From: UBA1543 sp964596375
GTDB lineage: Bacteria > Pseudomonadota > Zetaproteobacteria > Mariprofundales > Mariprofundaceae
Direction: 5' to 3'
Length of the DNA stretch: 64,000 bases
NCBI GenBank assembly: GCA_964596375.1
Contig: CAZQTO010000001.1
Location: forward strand, 1 to 64,000
Part shown: positions 1 to 8,222 of the stretch, piece after piece
Layout of the letters: every line of letters starts with the position of its first letter
Position numbering within the stretch: position 1 is the stretch's first letter
The notes under the pieces: model-generated
Database searches by the model: none
What the model was told of the DNA's origin: nothing
What the model saw: only the letters and a program-made list of their open reading frames with translations
Translations under genes and position numbers: made by a program

Positions 1-1
1 G

Positions 2-463
2 GTGCAGATTTCGGGCGATTTTGTCGAGCACACCATGTATTTCGGCCGTGGTGCCGGCGAACGACCGACTGCTTCGGCTGTGGTTGCCGATATCATGGAT
101 ATCGCCAGCGGCTTCCCGGATGGCATTGCGCATCTGGCTCCGCCGATGGGCTTTGTGGAATCTTCGCGCAGGGAAATTCCGACCATGCCGATGGCCGATG
201 TCATTTGCGAGTACTACATTCGCCTGATGGTCAGGGATGAGCCGGGCGTGATTGCAGCGGTCACCTCGATTCTGGCCGATCATCGCATCAGTCTTGAGGC
301 GCTGGTGCAGAAAGAGCGCCATGCCAGCAACAATGTGCCGATTGTGATGATGACGCACGAAACAAGCGAAGGAAACATGCAGGCGGCGATCAGCCGCATT
401 ACCGGCCTTGCCGCAGTGGAAGATGATGTGCTGATTCTGCGTAAAGAAGCCGCAGTCGCATAA
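2..463 (+). CDS. hom: Homoserine dehydrogenase, C-terminal part (cut by window edge)
   Basis: The reading frame is open to the left edge, so only about the last 150 residues are seen. It would reduce aspartate semialdehyde to homoserine in the threonine/methionine branch. The visible part starts in the end of the catalytic domain (FGRGAGERPTASAVVADI is a typical homoserine dehydrogenase segment) and ends in an ACT domain starting near YYIRLMVRDEPGV, the usual allosteric amino-acid-binding module. The stop is 12 bases before the thrC start, so the two genes are very likely one operon. The N-terminal NAD(P) domain lies outside the window. Confidence 0.93.
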   Translation: MQISGDFVEHTMYFGRGAGERPTASAVVADIMDIASGFPDGIAHLAPPMGFVESSRREIPTMPMADVICEYYIRLMVRDEPGVIAAVTSILADHRISLEALVQKERHASNNVPIVMMTHETSEGNMQAAISRITGLAAVEDDVLILRKEAAVA

Positions 464-475
464 GGATAGAGAGCC

Positions 476-1534
476 ATGCCAAGATACGAAGGAATCATTA
501 ACCGTTACCGCGCCTTTCTGCCCATCGGCAAGGACGATGCGATCATTACCCTCTATGAGGGTCATACACCTTTGCACGAGTCGATGAATCTGCGTAATGC
601 CATCAATCCGGAGCTTAATCTCTTCCTTAAGTTCGAGGGTCTGAATCCAACCGGGTCCTTCAAGGATCGCGGCATGACCATGGCTGTGACACAGGCCTAT
701 AACGCCGGCTCACGCAAGGTGATCTGTGCCTCCACCGGCAATACCTCTGCTTCGGCTGCTGCCTATGCTGCCAATTGCGGTATGGAAGCCTATGTGCTGA
801 TTCCCGACGGCAAGATTGCGCTGGGCAAGCTTTCACAGGGCATGCGCTATGGTGCCAAGGTGATTCAGATTCGCGGCAACTTCGACGATGCCCTGGAACT
901 GGTGCGCACAATCTCGGCCGACGGTTCGATTTCGCTGGTGAATTCGGTGAATCCGTATCGCATTCAGGGTCAGAAAACAGCCGCTTTCGAGGTGATTGAC
1001 GAGCTTGGTTTTGTGCCGGATTACCATGCTTTGCCGGTAGGCAATGCGGGAAATATCACTGCGTATTGGATGGGTTACAAGGAATACTTCGACAAGCGCA
1101 TTAGTAAGAGCCTGCCCAAGATGATCGGCTTTCAGGCGGCTGGTGCCGCTCCCATCGTGCTGGGTCATCCGGTGGAGAATCCTGAAACCATCGCCACGGC
1201 CATCCGCATCGGCAAGCCCGCATCATGGAAGCAGGCCGAAGAAGCACGTGACGAATCCGGTGGCTTGATCGATGCCGTGACCGATGAGGAGATTCTTGAG
1301 GCCTACGGCATGCTGGCCTCGATGGAGGGGGTGTTTTGCGAGCCTGCCTCCGCCGCTTCCGTAGCCGGCGTCATCAAGCTGAACAAGGCCGGTTATTTCC
1401 AACCGGGCTCAACCATCGTCTGCACCCTGACCGGCAACGGTCTGAAGGACCCGGATACGGCCATGCAGAATGTTGCCAAGCCTGTGACCATCGATGCCAA
1501 CGAGGATGCTGTGCGCAGGGCGCTTGATTCCTGA
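476..1534 (+). CDS. thrC: Threonine synthase
   Basis: A 352-residue PLP enzyme that converts O-phosphohomoserine to threonine. The PLP lysine is in NPTGSFKDRGM (Lys63), the phosphate-binding loop is PVGNAGNITAYW, and the serine/threonine-rich STGNTSASAAAYA segment lines the active site. The length fits the short bacterial form of the family. An AGAGAG-type ribosome site precedes the ATG. It follows hom by 12 bases and is followed, with overlap, by an RpfE-like gene and recJ, an order I associate with proteobacteria. Identification is firm. Confidence 0.96.
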   Translation: MPRYEGIINRYRAFLPIGKDDAIITLYEGHTPLHESMNLRNAINPELNLFLKFEGLNPTGSFKDRGMTMAVTQAYNAGSRKVICASTGNTSASAAAYAANCGMEAYVLIPDGKIALGKLSQGMRYGAKVIQIRGNFDDALELVRTISADGSISLVNSVNPYRIQGQKTAAFEVIDELGFVPDYHALPVGNAGNITAYWMGYKEYFDKRISKSLPKMIGFQAAGAAPIVLGHPVENPETIATAIRIGKPASWKQAEEARDESGGLIDAVTDEEILEAYGMLASMEGVFCEPASAASVAGVIKLNKAGYFQPGSTIVCTLTGNGLKDPDTAMQNVAKPVTIDANEDAVRRALDS

Positions 1535-2507
1535 TTCAGCCCCTCTGGGCCAGTCCATCCAATTACTGCTGATTAGCGATGCCCTGCATGGGGCAGATGG
1601 CAGTCTTGTGTTGCATCCATCCCTTATGGATTACCAGTCCCGACTGCTTAAGAGGCGGCGGCGATGGTTCCATTGTGCTGAGAAAACCCCGTTTGGCTGG
1701 TATGCGGCCTTAGTCGACAGCACTCCGGCGTCCCTGCTGGCAGCGCGCTGTACCGATCTGCCTGCATCCGCCCGGCAGGCCTGGGTGGCATCTCCCTACC
1801 ATGCCCAGTTGGGCCGGGATACGGTTCGCCTGATGCCGGAAGGGGAGCTGGCATGGTCTGCGGCTGATGCAGCCTGGTTATGCAGCCTGCTTAATCCATT
1901 GCTGGGGGAGGAGGGCATGAGTCTGCATGCCATTGGTGCAGCGTTGTTGCTGGCATGCAAGACTCCTCTGGACACTAACCCCGTTTCCTTTGCCGCCATT
2001 GCCGGTGGTCTGTTGCCCAACCGCCATCCTGAGGGCCCCGATGGCGGACGCCTGATGCGCCTGTTGGCCGAGATTCAGATGAGTCTGCACGCCGTTACCC
2101 ATCGCACCGGTCAGCCGACGCGTGACGGGCAACCTGATATCAGCGGTTTGTGGCTGTGGGGTTCGTGCGCATTGCCGGCCGAGCTTCCCCTTGGCCTGCC
2201 GCCGGTGGCAACGCTCAATCCCTTTCTTCAAGCCCTGCAGTACGATTACGAGTATGAGCACGAGCACGAGTATGAGCACGGAGCACAAATCCTTATCAGC
2301 GAGGCGGATCGGCTGTCGGAGCTTTTATCCGCAGACAGGTTTCCTGGTGCTGGCCTTCCGCGCACCGTCCTGCTGGCAGGAGCCGGGCATGCAGTGCTTT
2401 TGCGCAGAGGTTTGCTGCCGGGATTTGGCAAGACATGGCAGGCGAAAGCCGCAAAATCCGAGGCTGATTTAATCTCTCGCTTGAAAAAGTTCATCGATGT
2501 TGCCTGA
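1494..2507 (+). CDS. RpfE-like / COG4255-type conserved protein
   Basis: About 330 residues of unknown biochemistry. The clearest signature is LLAEIQMSLHAV followed by a segment ending GLWLWGSCALP, which matches the conserved core of the RpfE-like proteins (sometimes labelled phosphoglycerate-mutase-like) that often sit just upstream of recJ. No catalytic residues can be assigned. The start is uncertain: ATGs at 1494 and 1506 lie inside thrC and neither has a well-spaced ribosome site, and the family-like sequence begins only after the thrC stop. The end overlaps recJ by 11 bases, suggesting coupling. An acidic Tyr/Glu/His tract near residues 250-262 comes from a short tandem repeat. Confidence 0.75.
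   Translation: MPTRMLCAGRLIPDSAPLGQSIQLLLISDALHGADGSLVLHPSLMDYQSRLLKRRRRWFHCAEKTPFGWYAALVDSTPASLLAARCTDLPASARQAWVASPYHAQLGRDTVRLMPEGELAWSAADAAWLCSLLNPLLGEEGMSLHAIGAALLLACKTPLDTNPVSFAAIAGGLLPNRHPEGPDGGRLMRLLAEIQMSLHAVTHRTGQPTRDGQPDISGLWLWGSCALPAELPLGLPPVATLNPFLQALQYDYEYEHEHEYEHGAQILISEADRLSELLSADRFPGAGLPRTVLLAGAGHAVLLRRGLLPGFGKTWQAKAAKSEADLISRLKKFIDVA
2241..2280 (+). repeat. Short tandem repeat coding for a Tyr-Glu-His tract
   Basis: Forty bases built from near-copies of the hexamers GAGTAT and GAGCAC, inside the RpfE-like gene. The units keep the frame and encode YDYEYEHEHEYEH. Such a run is prone to slippage in steps of six bases, which would lengthen or shorten the tract without a frameshift. 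A His/Glu-rich tract could bind metal, but that is only a guess. Confidence 0.8.
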
Positions 2508-4179
2508 AAACAAGACCTTGCGCGGGCGCAAACTGGTCTGGCGGCATGATTCGCTGCAGGCCGATGATCCTTTGTCCGCATGGCAGGGCTTGTTAGCGGC
2601 AAGGGGCATGAACGAGGCCGATGCCTTCTTTACTCCGCGCCTTTCCGATCTGCCTGATCCCTTCACCATGTGCGATATGGACAAGGCGGCGGACAGGCTG
2701 GCGACAGCTATTGTTGAGCAAGAGCCGATTCATGTGTTTGGCGACTTCGATGCCGACGGAGTGAACGGCACGGCGATTCTCGTTGAAGCCCTGCGCGGGG
2801 CTGGGGCCGAGGTCAGCTTCTCGATTCCGCATCGCGCGGATGATGGCCACGGTATCGGCGTGGAACCGGTGCTGGAAGCGGCAGGGCGCGGCATCCGCGT
2901 CGGCATCAGCGTGGATACCGGCACTACTTGTATGGATGCCTGTGTCGCCGCTAAAGAAGCCGGCATGGACCTGATGGTCACTGATCATCATCTGCCGGAA
3001 GAAACCCTTCCCCCGGCCTTTGCCCTGCTCAATCCGGCGCGTGCCGATTGCGGTTTTGCAGATCGGAAGCTGTGCGGCACCGGTGTGGCCTTCTTTCTGC
3101 TGATGGCCGTGTGGAAGGTGTTGGCCGACAAAGGTGCCAGACCGGACTTCGACCTGCGCTGCCTGCTGGACAGAGTCGCCGTAGCCACGGTGGCCGATGT
3201 CATGGATCTGGTCGGTGTGAACCGCATTCTGGTTTACCACGGCCTGCAAAAGCTGAACAGTGCCCCCTCGATCGGTATGGCGGCTCTGATGCGTGTCGCC
3301 CGCGTAAAAAAAGCTGTGTCATCGGAAACCATCGGCTTCTATCTGGCCCCGCGCATCAATGCCGCAGGTCGCATGCAACATGGCGAGGCCGCTATGCGTA
3401 TGCTCTCCACGCAGGATGCCGACGAGGCGGCAGCCCTTGCTCTGGAACTGGATGAAGCGAACAAACATCGCAGGCTGGTGGAGAGTGAAGTGTTCAAACA
3501 GGCGGAAGCCAAGCTGGTCGGCTCAAGCGTTCTGGCGACCTGGGATAAGCAATGGCATGCCGGGGTGGTTGGCTTGGCTGCCGGACGACTGGCGCGCAAA
3601 CATGGCAAGCCTGCCGCTGTCGGTTTCGTGACACCGGAGGGAAGCGTTCGTGTTTCCCTGCGCGGTACGCCGGGTTTTCATATCGGCGATCTGTTGAATG
3701 CATGCAGCGACCATCTTGATGGTTTCGGCGGTCATGCCGGTGCCGGAGGGGGAGGCATCAAGCAGGGCGCATGGGATGATTTCGTTACTGCTTTCGGAGA
3801 CGCCGTGGAAGCCCAATCAGTCGATGCAGCCAATCACCTTGAGCTTCCCGTGGATGGTGTGCTTGGCCTAGGTGCGATGCATGCGGGACTGGCTGAGAGG
3901 CTGGCCCGGTTCGAGCCCATCGGTCGCGGTAATCCGCCATGCGCTTGGTTGCTGGAAAATGTACATATCGCTGATCGGCGCGACATGAAGGGCGGGGTGT
4001 CCCGATTGAAGGTCAGTGACGGAACGAACTGGCTGGACTGCATCATCTTCGGTGCCAACGGCTTCGCCCAACCCCTGCAGCCCGGTTGCGCTGTTTCCCT
4101 GGTCGGCCAGCTGCAGCTCGATGACTATCGCGGCGGCGGGGCCGTGCAGTTCGTCGTCGCGGATGCGATAGCTATCTAA
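2497..4179 (+). CDS. recJ: Single-stranded-DNA-specific 5'-3' exonuclease RecJ
   Basis: A 560-residue DHH-family nuclease that degrades single-stranded DNA 5' to 3' in RecF-pathway and mismatch repair. Metal-binding motifs are visible: DFDADG (83-88), VTDHHLPEE with Asp-His-His at 163-165, LAPRINAAGRM near 283-293 and the DHHA1 motif GGHAGAG (411-417). The C-terminal part, ending with a DNA-binding OB-like segment, is complete and the length is normal. The start overlaps the RpfE-like gene by 11 bases. It is the last + strand gene of the hom-thrC block; the next gene runs the other way. Confidence 0.96.
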   Translation: MLPENKTLRGRKLVWRHDSLQADDPLSAWQGLLAARGMNEADAFFTPRLSDLPDPFTMCDMDKAADRLATAIVEQEPIHVFGDFDADGVNGTAILVEALRGAGAEVSFSIPHRADDGHGIGVEPVLEAAGRGIRVGISVDTGTTCMDACVAAKEAGMDLMVTDHHLPEETLPPAFALLNPARADCGFADRKLCGTGVAFFLLMAVWKVLADKGARPDFDLRCLLDRVAVATVADVMDLVGVNRILVYHGLQKLNSAPSIGMAALMRVARVKKAVSSETIGFYLAPRINAAGRMQHGEAAMRMLSTQDADEAAALALELDEANKHRRLVESEVFKQAEAKLVGSSVLATWDKQWHAGVVGLAAGRLARKHGKPAAVGFVTPEGSVRVSLRGTPGFHIGDLLNACSDHLDGFGGHAGAGGGGIKQGAWDDFVTAFGDAVEAQSVDAANHLELPVDGVLGLGAMHAGLAERLARFEPIGRGNPPCAWLLENVHIADRRDMKGGVSRLKVSDGTNWLDCIIFGANGFAQPLQPGCAVSLVGQLQLDDYRGGGAVQFVVADAIAI

Positions 4180-4206
4180 GACCGGCAAAGGCCCCTGGGT
4201 GACTTG

Positions 4207-4590
4207 TTAGCGAACCTGGTGGTAACGCTGTTGCCCTCTGTCCACCTCTGTTACCGGTGAGACCAGCGGCGCAAAGGCCAGGGAAATCAGAGCTATCAGC
4301 CCCAGCAACCCGGCCGCGATTCTATAATTGTTTTCCCTGGACCCTTTGCCCGTTAAGACACTTTTGATGAATTTTGCATGGGTGATCAAATGGGCAGTCA
4401 TCAAAAGCAGAAAAGCAATTGATAAATATAAATGAATATCGCCCCATTCATGGCGCGTTAAATTCCATACCTCATCGCCGCCACTTCTTGGCGGCAGAGT
4501 GAACTCGAGCAGCGTTCCGGTAGAAACCATGAGCGTTAGTGCCGCGAATGAAAGTAAGTCGGTAATCTTGATGATCGTCGAAGCGTTCAT
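4207..4590 (-). CDS. DUF4405-type membrane protein
   Basis: A 127-residue protein with three hydrophobic segments (about 10-27, 52-68 and 92-110). The stretch around LTRHEWGDIHLYLSIAF with conserved histidines, and LLEFTLPP after the first helix, match the DUF4405 family, which resembles di-haem cytochrome b membrane proteins; His residues in the second helix could be haem ligands. The gene converges on recJ and lies downstream of the SQR-like operon, but a strong terminator separates it from that operon. It may handle electrons in the membrane; no function is shown. Confidence 0.7.
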   Translation of the reverse strand: MNASTIIKITDLLSFAALTLMVSTGTLLEFTLPPRSGGDEVWNLTRHEWGDIHLYLSIAFLLLMTAHLITHAKFIKSVLTGKGSRENNYRIAAGLLGLIALISLAFAPLVSPVTEVDRGQQRYHQVR

Positions 4591-4656
4591 GAATGCAGCA
4601 TAGTTGCATTTCGCTATCCATGTCCATTTTCGTGGGGCTTAATCTATCGTTGTTGT

Positions 4657-4690
4657 TAATAAAACAGGGCTACGTTTGACGGTAGCCCTG
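4657..4690 (-). terminator. Terminator of the SQR-like operon
   Basis: A perfect 9-base stem (CAGGGCTAC at 4665-4673 pairing with GTAGCCCTG at 4682-4690) with an 8-base loop. On the - strand it is followed by TTTTATT. It lies just after the 53-residue ORF, so it should end the flavoprotein transcript. Confidence 0.85.
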
Positions 4691-4716
4691 AGGGGTCTTT
4701 CGAGTGATGTTTTGCT

Positions 4717-4878
4717 TCAGTGCTGCGAGTTCATCATCAGCCTGAGCATCTTCACGTTGATGATGATAAAGCGGATGATCTGCCACGGTATCGAATTGCG
4801 CATGTAGCGGGTGAAACCCGTCGGTGTGGGCGGGTAATACGTCTGCTCGTAGGGTTCACGGTTGGTTGCTTTTGGCAT
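4717..4878 (-). CDS. 53-residue conserved-looking protein next to SQR-like gene
   Basis: A short ORF not caught by length cut-offs. It begins ATGCCAAAAGCAACC after a good ribosome site (GAGAGAGAT) 27 bases beyond the SQR-like stop and ends just before a strong terminator, so it looks like a real second gene of that operon. The N-terminal half is polar with a PPTPTGFTRYMRNSIPWQ stretch. The C-terminal half (about 31-50) is rich in Ile, Leu, Met, Arg and Lys and could form an amphipathic or membrane-surface helix. I do not recognise a named family. A role as a small partner or membrane anchor of the flavoprotein is inference. Confidence 0.72.
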   Translation of the reverse strand: MPKATNREPYEQTYYPPTPTGFTRYMRNSIPWQIIRFIIINVKMLRLMMNSQH

Positions 4879-4905
4879 ATCTCTCTCCTCGATTCGTATT
4901 CTTGT

Positions 4906-6363
4906 TTAGTCCGGCATGTACGACCAGCCGGGCTTCATCTTCGACTGGTACATGAAGGTGTAGTGCAGGACGTACTTCATCCAGTGTCCGGCCAGACCGA
5001 CTTCGCCGGTGGTCAGTGACAGGTCGCGTCCGTATGCCGGATACTTCACGAAGTCCGGCACCACCGGATAGACGGTCATCGAAACCGCACTGCCGCGGAA
5101 TAGGTGTGAACCCGTGGAGGCCATGCAGGCAGCACCCATCTCAGCCATGGAGGCATGGTGGGTCGGCTTCTCGGCGCCATTGACCATGTCGCGGATGCTC
5201 TTGGCCACGTTGACGGCCATAGCGGCGGAAGGCATGCCGGTGCGCGGTGGGGTGGGGCTGATCGGTGTACCGTTGGTGCTCTTCATCGGCTTGCTGATCG
5301 GGTGTGGTGGGGCGAACGCGATGCCGATGGCAAACAGATTCTTATAGATCGGGTTCTGGTAGGTCTTCGGCCAGTCTTCGGCACTCCACTCCTCGTAGGG
5401 GCGCGGCGTGTAGTCGCCGTCCACCTTCAGGAAGCCGTTCGGGGCGAACAGGGTTGCAGTGATGTCCTCGCCTTTCTTATCGAAGGCATTCAGGCCTACG
5501 CCGGCGAATGGCGGGATGAGCATCGAGAAGTCGAAATCGAGTTCGCCCATGCTGCCGTCGAGCAGTTCGTAATGAATCTTGCCCGGTTCGATCTTGCTGA
5601 CATGGGCACGGGTGATCCACTCGATGTCGCGCTCCACCATCAGCGATTCGGAGAAGGTCTTGGCGTTGGTCACATAGCCGCCGCGCTTGATATGCACGCC
5701 GCCCATACCGAAATCACCCAGTTCGTACTCGTTGCTGATCCAGATGATACGTGCTTTGTCGCGTACGCCGGCCTCGCGCAGCGTGTGATCGACGTTATAG
5801 GTGTACTCGAATGCTGCGCCCTGGCAGGTGCACATGCCATGGCCGGTACCGATGACGAAGGTGCGCTCCTCGCCTTTCTTCATGGCCTCGATCTGTTCCT
5901 GCAACTTTTCGTTGGCCTCCAGAGCATGTTTGGCGGTACACACGGAGACCGTGTAGCCATTATCCGGGCCGAGGCCTTCGGTGGCGTTGAAATTCAGCTT
6001 AGGCCCCGTGGCGTTTATCAGGTAGTCGTAAGTGATGGTGTCTTGCTGGCCCGTACGCGCTTCGTCGGTGAACTCGACGGTGACGTAAGGGGATGCGCTG
6101 TCCTTGCTTCCCTCCGGGTGGATAGAGATGCCCTTGGCCTGATGGAAGGTAATGCCAGCCTTGTCGTACACCTGCTTCAGGTCGAAGGTCACTTCCTCCT
6201 CGGTCATATCGCCCACGCCGACCCAGATGTTCGACGGGATCCAGTTCCACTTGGCGTTGGGGGAAACCACAACGACCTCGTGTTTCTTGCCGATCCACTT
6301 GCTCAGGTAGCGGGCGGCGGTGTGTCCGGCAATACCGGCTCCCAAAATAAGTACGCGTGCCAT
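4906..6363 (-). CDS. Sulfide:quinone oxidoreductase-like flavoprotein
   Basis: A 485-residue FAD-dependent disulfide-oxidoreductase-fold protein. The FAD Rossmann motif GAGIAGHTAARYL is at 8-20; NATGP near 117-121 is the usual second FAD contact. Together with PSNIWVGVG and the overall layout this fits the sulfide:quinone oxidoreductase group, which passes electrons from sulfide to the quinone pool at the inner membrane. Cysteines lie at 142, 178, 180 and 413. The CTC pair at 178-180 fits the central redox cysteine region, but the usual later cysteine before the FAD-closing segment (near 350) is replaced by FAIGIAFAPPHP. The substrate is therefore uncertain. Followed by a 53-residue ORF and a terminator. 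Confidence 0.8.
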   Translation of the reverse strand: MARVLILGAGIAGHTAARYLSKWIGKKHEVVVVSPNAKWNWIPSNIWVGVGDMTEEEVTFDLKQVYDKAGITFHQAKGISIHPEGSKDSASPYVTVEFTDEARTGQQDTITYDYLINATGPKLNFNATEGLGPDNGYTVSVCTAKHALEANEKLQEQIEAMKKGEERTFVIGTGHGMCTCQGAAFEYTYNVDHTLREAGVRDKARIIWISNEYELGDFGMGGVHIKRGGYVTNAKTFSESLMVERDIEWITRAHVSKIEPGKIHYELLDGSMGELDFDFSMLIPPFAGVGLNAFDKKGEDITATLFAPNGFLKVDGDYTPRPYEEWSAEDWPKTYQNPIYKNLFAIGIAFAPPHPISKPMKSTNGTPISPTPPRTGMPSAAMAVNVAKSIRDMVNGAEKPTHHASMAEMGAACMASTGSHLFRGSAVSMTVYPVVPDFVKYPAYGRDLSLTTGEVGLAGHWMKYVLHYTFMYQSKMKPGWSYMPD

Positions 6364-6424
6364 ATTCGTTTCCTCCAGTCTTGTGAGACCGAAAACACGC
6401 CGGCCCCTGAGTTGTTAGCTGCGA

Positions 6425-6474
6425 ACATTATGATATCCTAATATTATAATCAAGCTTTTTTGAAATGAAGCTTG
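6425..6474 (-). promoter_or_regulatory. AT-rich promoter region with inverted repeat upstream of the SQR-like gene
   Basis: On the - strand, TTGATT and TAATGT are 17 bases apart (6448-6453 and 6425-6430). A second possible pair is TTCATT/TAATAT (6464-6469 and 6441-6446), also 17 apart. A perfect inverted repeat CAAGCTT-N10-AAGCTTG (6451-6457, 6468-6474) overlaps this. It could be an operator, or a weak terminator for the flavoprotein gene that ends at 6483. The sequence alone cannot decide. Confidence 0.4.
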
Positions 6475-6482
6475 TCTCAGGG

Positions 6483-8111
6483 TCAGGCAGAAAGGATCTT
6501 TGCGGCAGCCTTGAGGCCGTCGACGGCTGCGGAGACGATGCCGCCGGCATAGCCAGCACCTTCACCGACGGGGTACAGGCCTTTGAGCGATACGGACTGC
6601 ATGCTGTCGTCGCGGCTGATGCGCACGGGGCTGCTGGTGCGGGTTTCGCTGGCCAGCAGATTGGCTTCATCGGTAAGGTAGCCGCGCATGCGGCGATCGA
6701 AGCCTTTAATGCCTTCGGCCAGTGGTGATGCAATCCAGTGCGGCAACAATTCCCACAGATCGGCAGGAACCACGCTGGGTTTGAAGCGGCAGTTGGCCAG
6801 CGTGCCGCTGGCCTTGCGGTTCACGAAGTCTGTTAAACGCATGGTGGGGGCGGCATATTGGTTTCCGGCCATCTTGTAGGTGGCACGTTCGATCTCGCGC
6901 TGGAAATGAACGCCGGAAAGCGGGTGTGCAGTGATACCGTGGCGTTCAATATCCTCGGGGGTGACCTGTACCACCAGGCCCGAATTGGCGAATTCGCCGG
7001 ATCGTTTGGCGTTGCTCATGCCGTTCACGGCCATGCCTCCCTCTTCAGTGGGAGAGGGGACGATCAGCCCACCCGGACACATGCAGAAGGAATAAACGCC
7101 GCGTTTGCCCAGATGATCGTCGGGCACCTGATGCGTCGCCGCGTATTCGGCGGCACCGAGCGCCGGATGACCGGCCTTGGCCCCGAACTGGATGGCATCA
7201 ATCAGCGCCTGCGGATGCTCGGCACGCACGCCGACGGCGAAGGCTTTGGCTTCCAGATGAATGCCCAGCTTGTGCAGATGTTCGTAGGTGTCGCGTGCCG
7301 AATGGCCTGTGGCGAGAACCACGCAATCGCCATCGATCTCGGTTTCGCTCTCTTCGCTGTCTGCCACCCGCACACCGCACACTTTGTCGTCCTTGGTGAG
7401 CAGGGCATTCACGCGCGCGCCGAAGCGGTAGTCCACACCAAGTGATTCGAGGTGGCCGCGCATATTGCGCACGATGCGCACCAACCTGTCGGTTCCCAGA
7501 TGCGGGTGGGCATCGATCAGGATGTCATGGGCCGCACCGAAGCGTACAAAGGTGTGTAACACATTGCGCACCAGCGGGCTCTTGATGCGCGTGTACAGCT
7601 TGCCATCGGTATAGGTACCTGCACCGCCCTCGCCGAAACAGATATTGCTTTCAGGATTGAGCTCGCCACGCGAACGCAGACGACCGATATCGCGCATTCT
7701 CTTTTCCACCGGCTGGCCGCGCTCCAGCAGCGTAACGCGCAAGCCGCGCTCGGCCAGTTCCAAGGCTGCAAACAGACCGGCAGGGCCTGCACCGACCACA
7801 ATGGCATGTCTGTCGTCGGACTGTTTAACGGGTAGGGCAGGGGTATCAAGCGCGGATGCCTTGATAACTCGCAACTGCATAGCCGGATCATTGATCAATT
7901 GTTTTGGCAGGGGGCCAGGCAGGGTAAACTCATAGGAACAGACGAAGTGGATATTGCTCTTCTTGCGCGCATCCAGCGCCTTGCGCACGCGAACACATTT
8001 GGCGATGTCAGCCGATTGAAGGCCCAGCCGTTTGGCAAGTCTGCTGCAAACGGAATCATCGTCCTCATCGAGTCCGACGTTCAGGTTGGCAATGCAATAG
8101 CGAATGGTCAT
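6483..8111 (-). CDS. NAD(P)/FAD-dependent dehydrogenase (COG2509 type)
   Basis: A large FAD protein of about 542 residues when started at the ATG at 8111, which has a GGTGAG ribosome site; an upstream ATG at 8159 would add 16 residues. A small N-terminal domain (first ~95 residues) precedes the FAD motif VVGAGPAGLFAALELAERG. GEGGAGTYTDGKLYTR, VLATGHSARDTYEHL and the C-terminal PVGEGAGYAGGI are typical of the uncharacterised COG2509 dehydrogenases. Cytoplasmic; substrate unknown. The SQR-like gene lies downstream on the same strand, 119 bases away with its own probable promoter, so co-transcription is doubtful. Confidence 0.86.
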   Translation of the reverse strand: MTIRYCIANLNVGLDEDDDSVCSRLAKRLGLQSADIAKCVRVRKALDARKKSNIHFVCSYEFTLPGPLPKQLINDPAMQLRVIKASALDTPALPVKQSDDRHAIVVGAGPAGLFAALELAERGLRVTLLERGQPVEKRMRDIGRLRSRGELNPESNICFGEGGAGTYTDGKLYTRIKSPLVRNVLHTFVRFGAAHDILIDAHPHLGTDRLVRIVRNMRGHLESLGVDYRFGARVNALLTKDDKVCGVRVADSEESETEIDGDCVVLATGHSARDTYEHLHKLGIHLEAKAFAVGVRAEHPQALIDAIQFGAKAGHPALGAAEYAATHQVPDDHLGKRGVYSFCMCPGGLIVPSPTEEGGMAVNGMSNAKRSGEFANSGLVVQVTPEDIERHGITAHPLSGVHFQREIERATYKMAGNQYAAPTMRLTDFVNRKASGTLANCRFKPSVVPADLWELLPHWIASPLAEGIKGFDRRMRGYLTDEANLLASETRTSSPVRISRDDSMQSVSLKGLYPVGEGAGYAGGIVSAAVDGLKAAAKILSA

Positions 8112-8222
8112 TGCGGCATACTCACCGAGGCACTTCGTGTTGTCATGGCTAAACCTCACGCACGATTGCAGATGGTGCTGTAATACTTCATTCTATGGTC
8201 AGTTAGTCGATTAGGGGGTGGG

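Noticed and set aside
2593..3249. 218-residue frame on the - strand
   Set aside because: Antisense shadow of recJ without any support.
5155..6441. 428-residue open frame on the + strand
   Set aside because: It is the antisense shadow of the SQR-like gene, has no family resemblance and no ribosome site.
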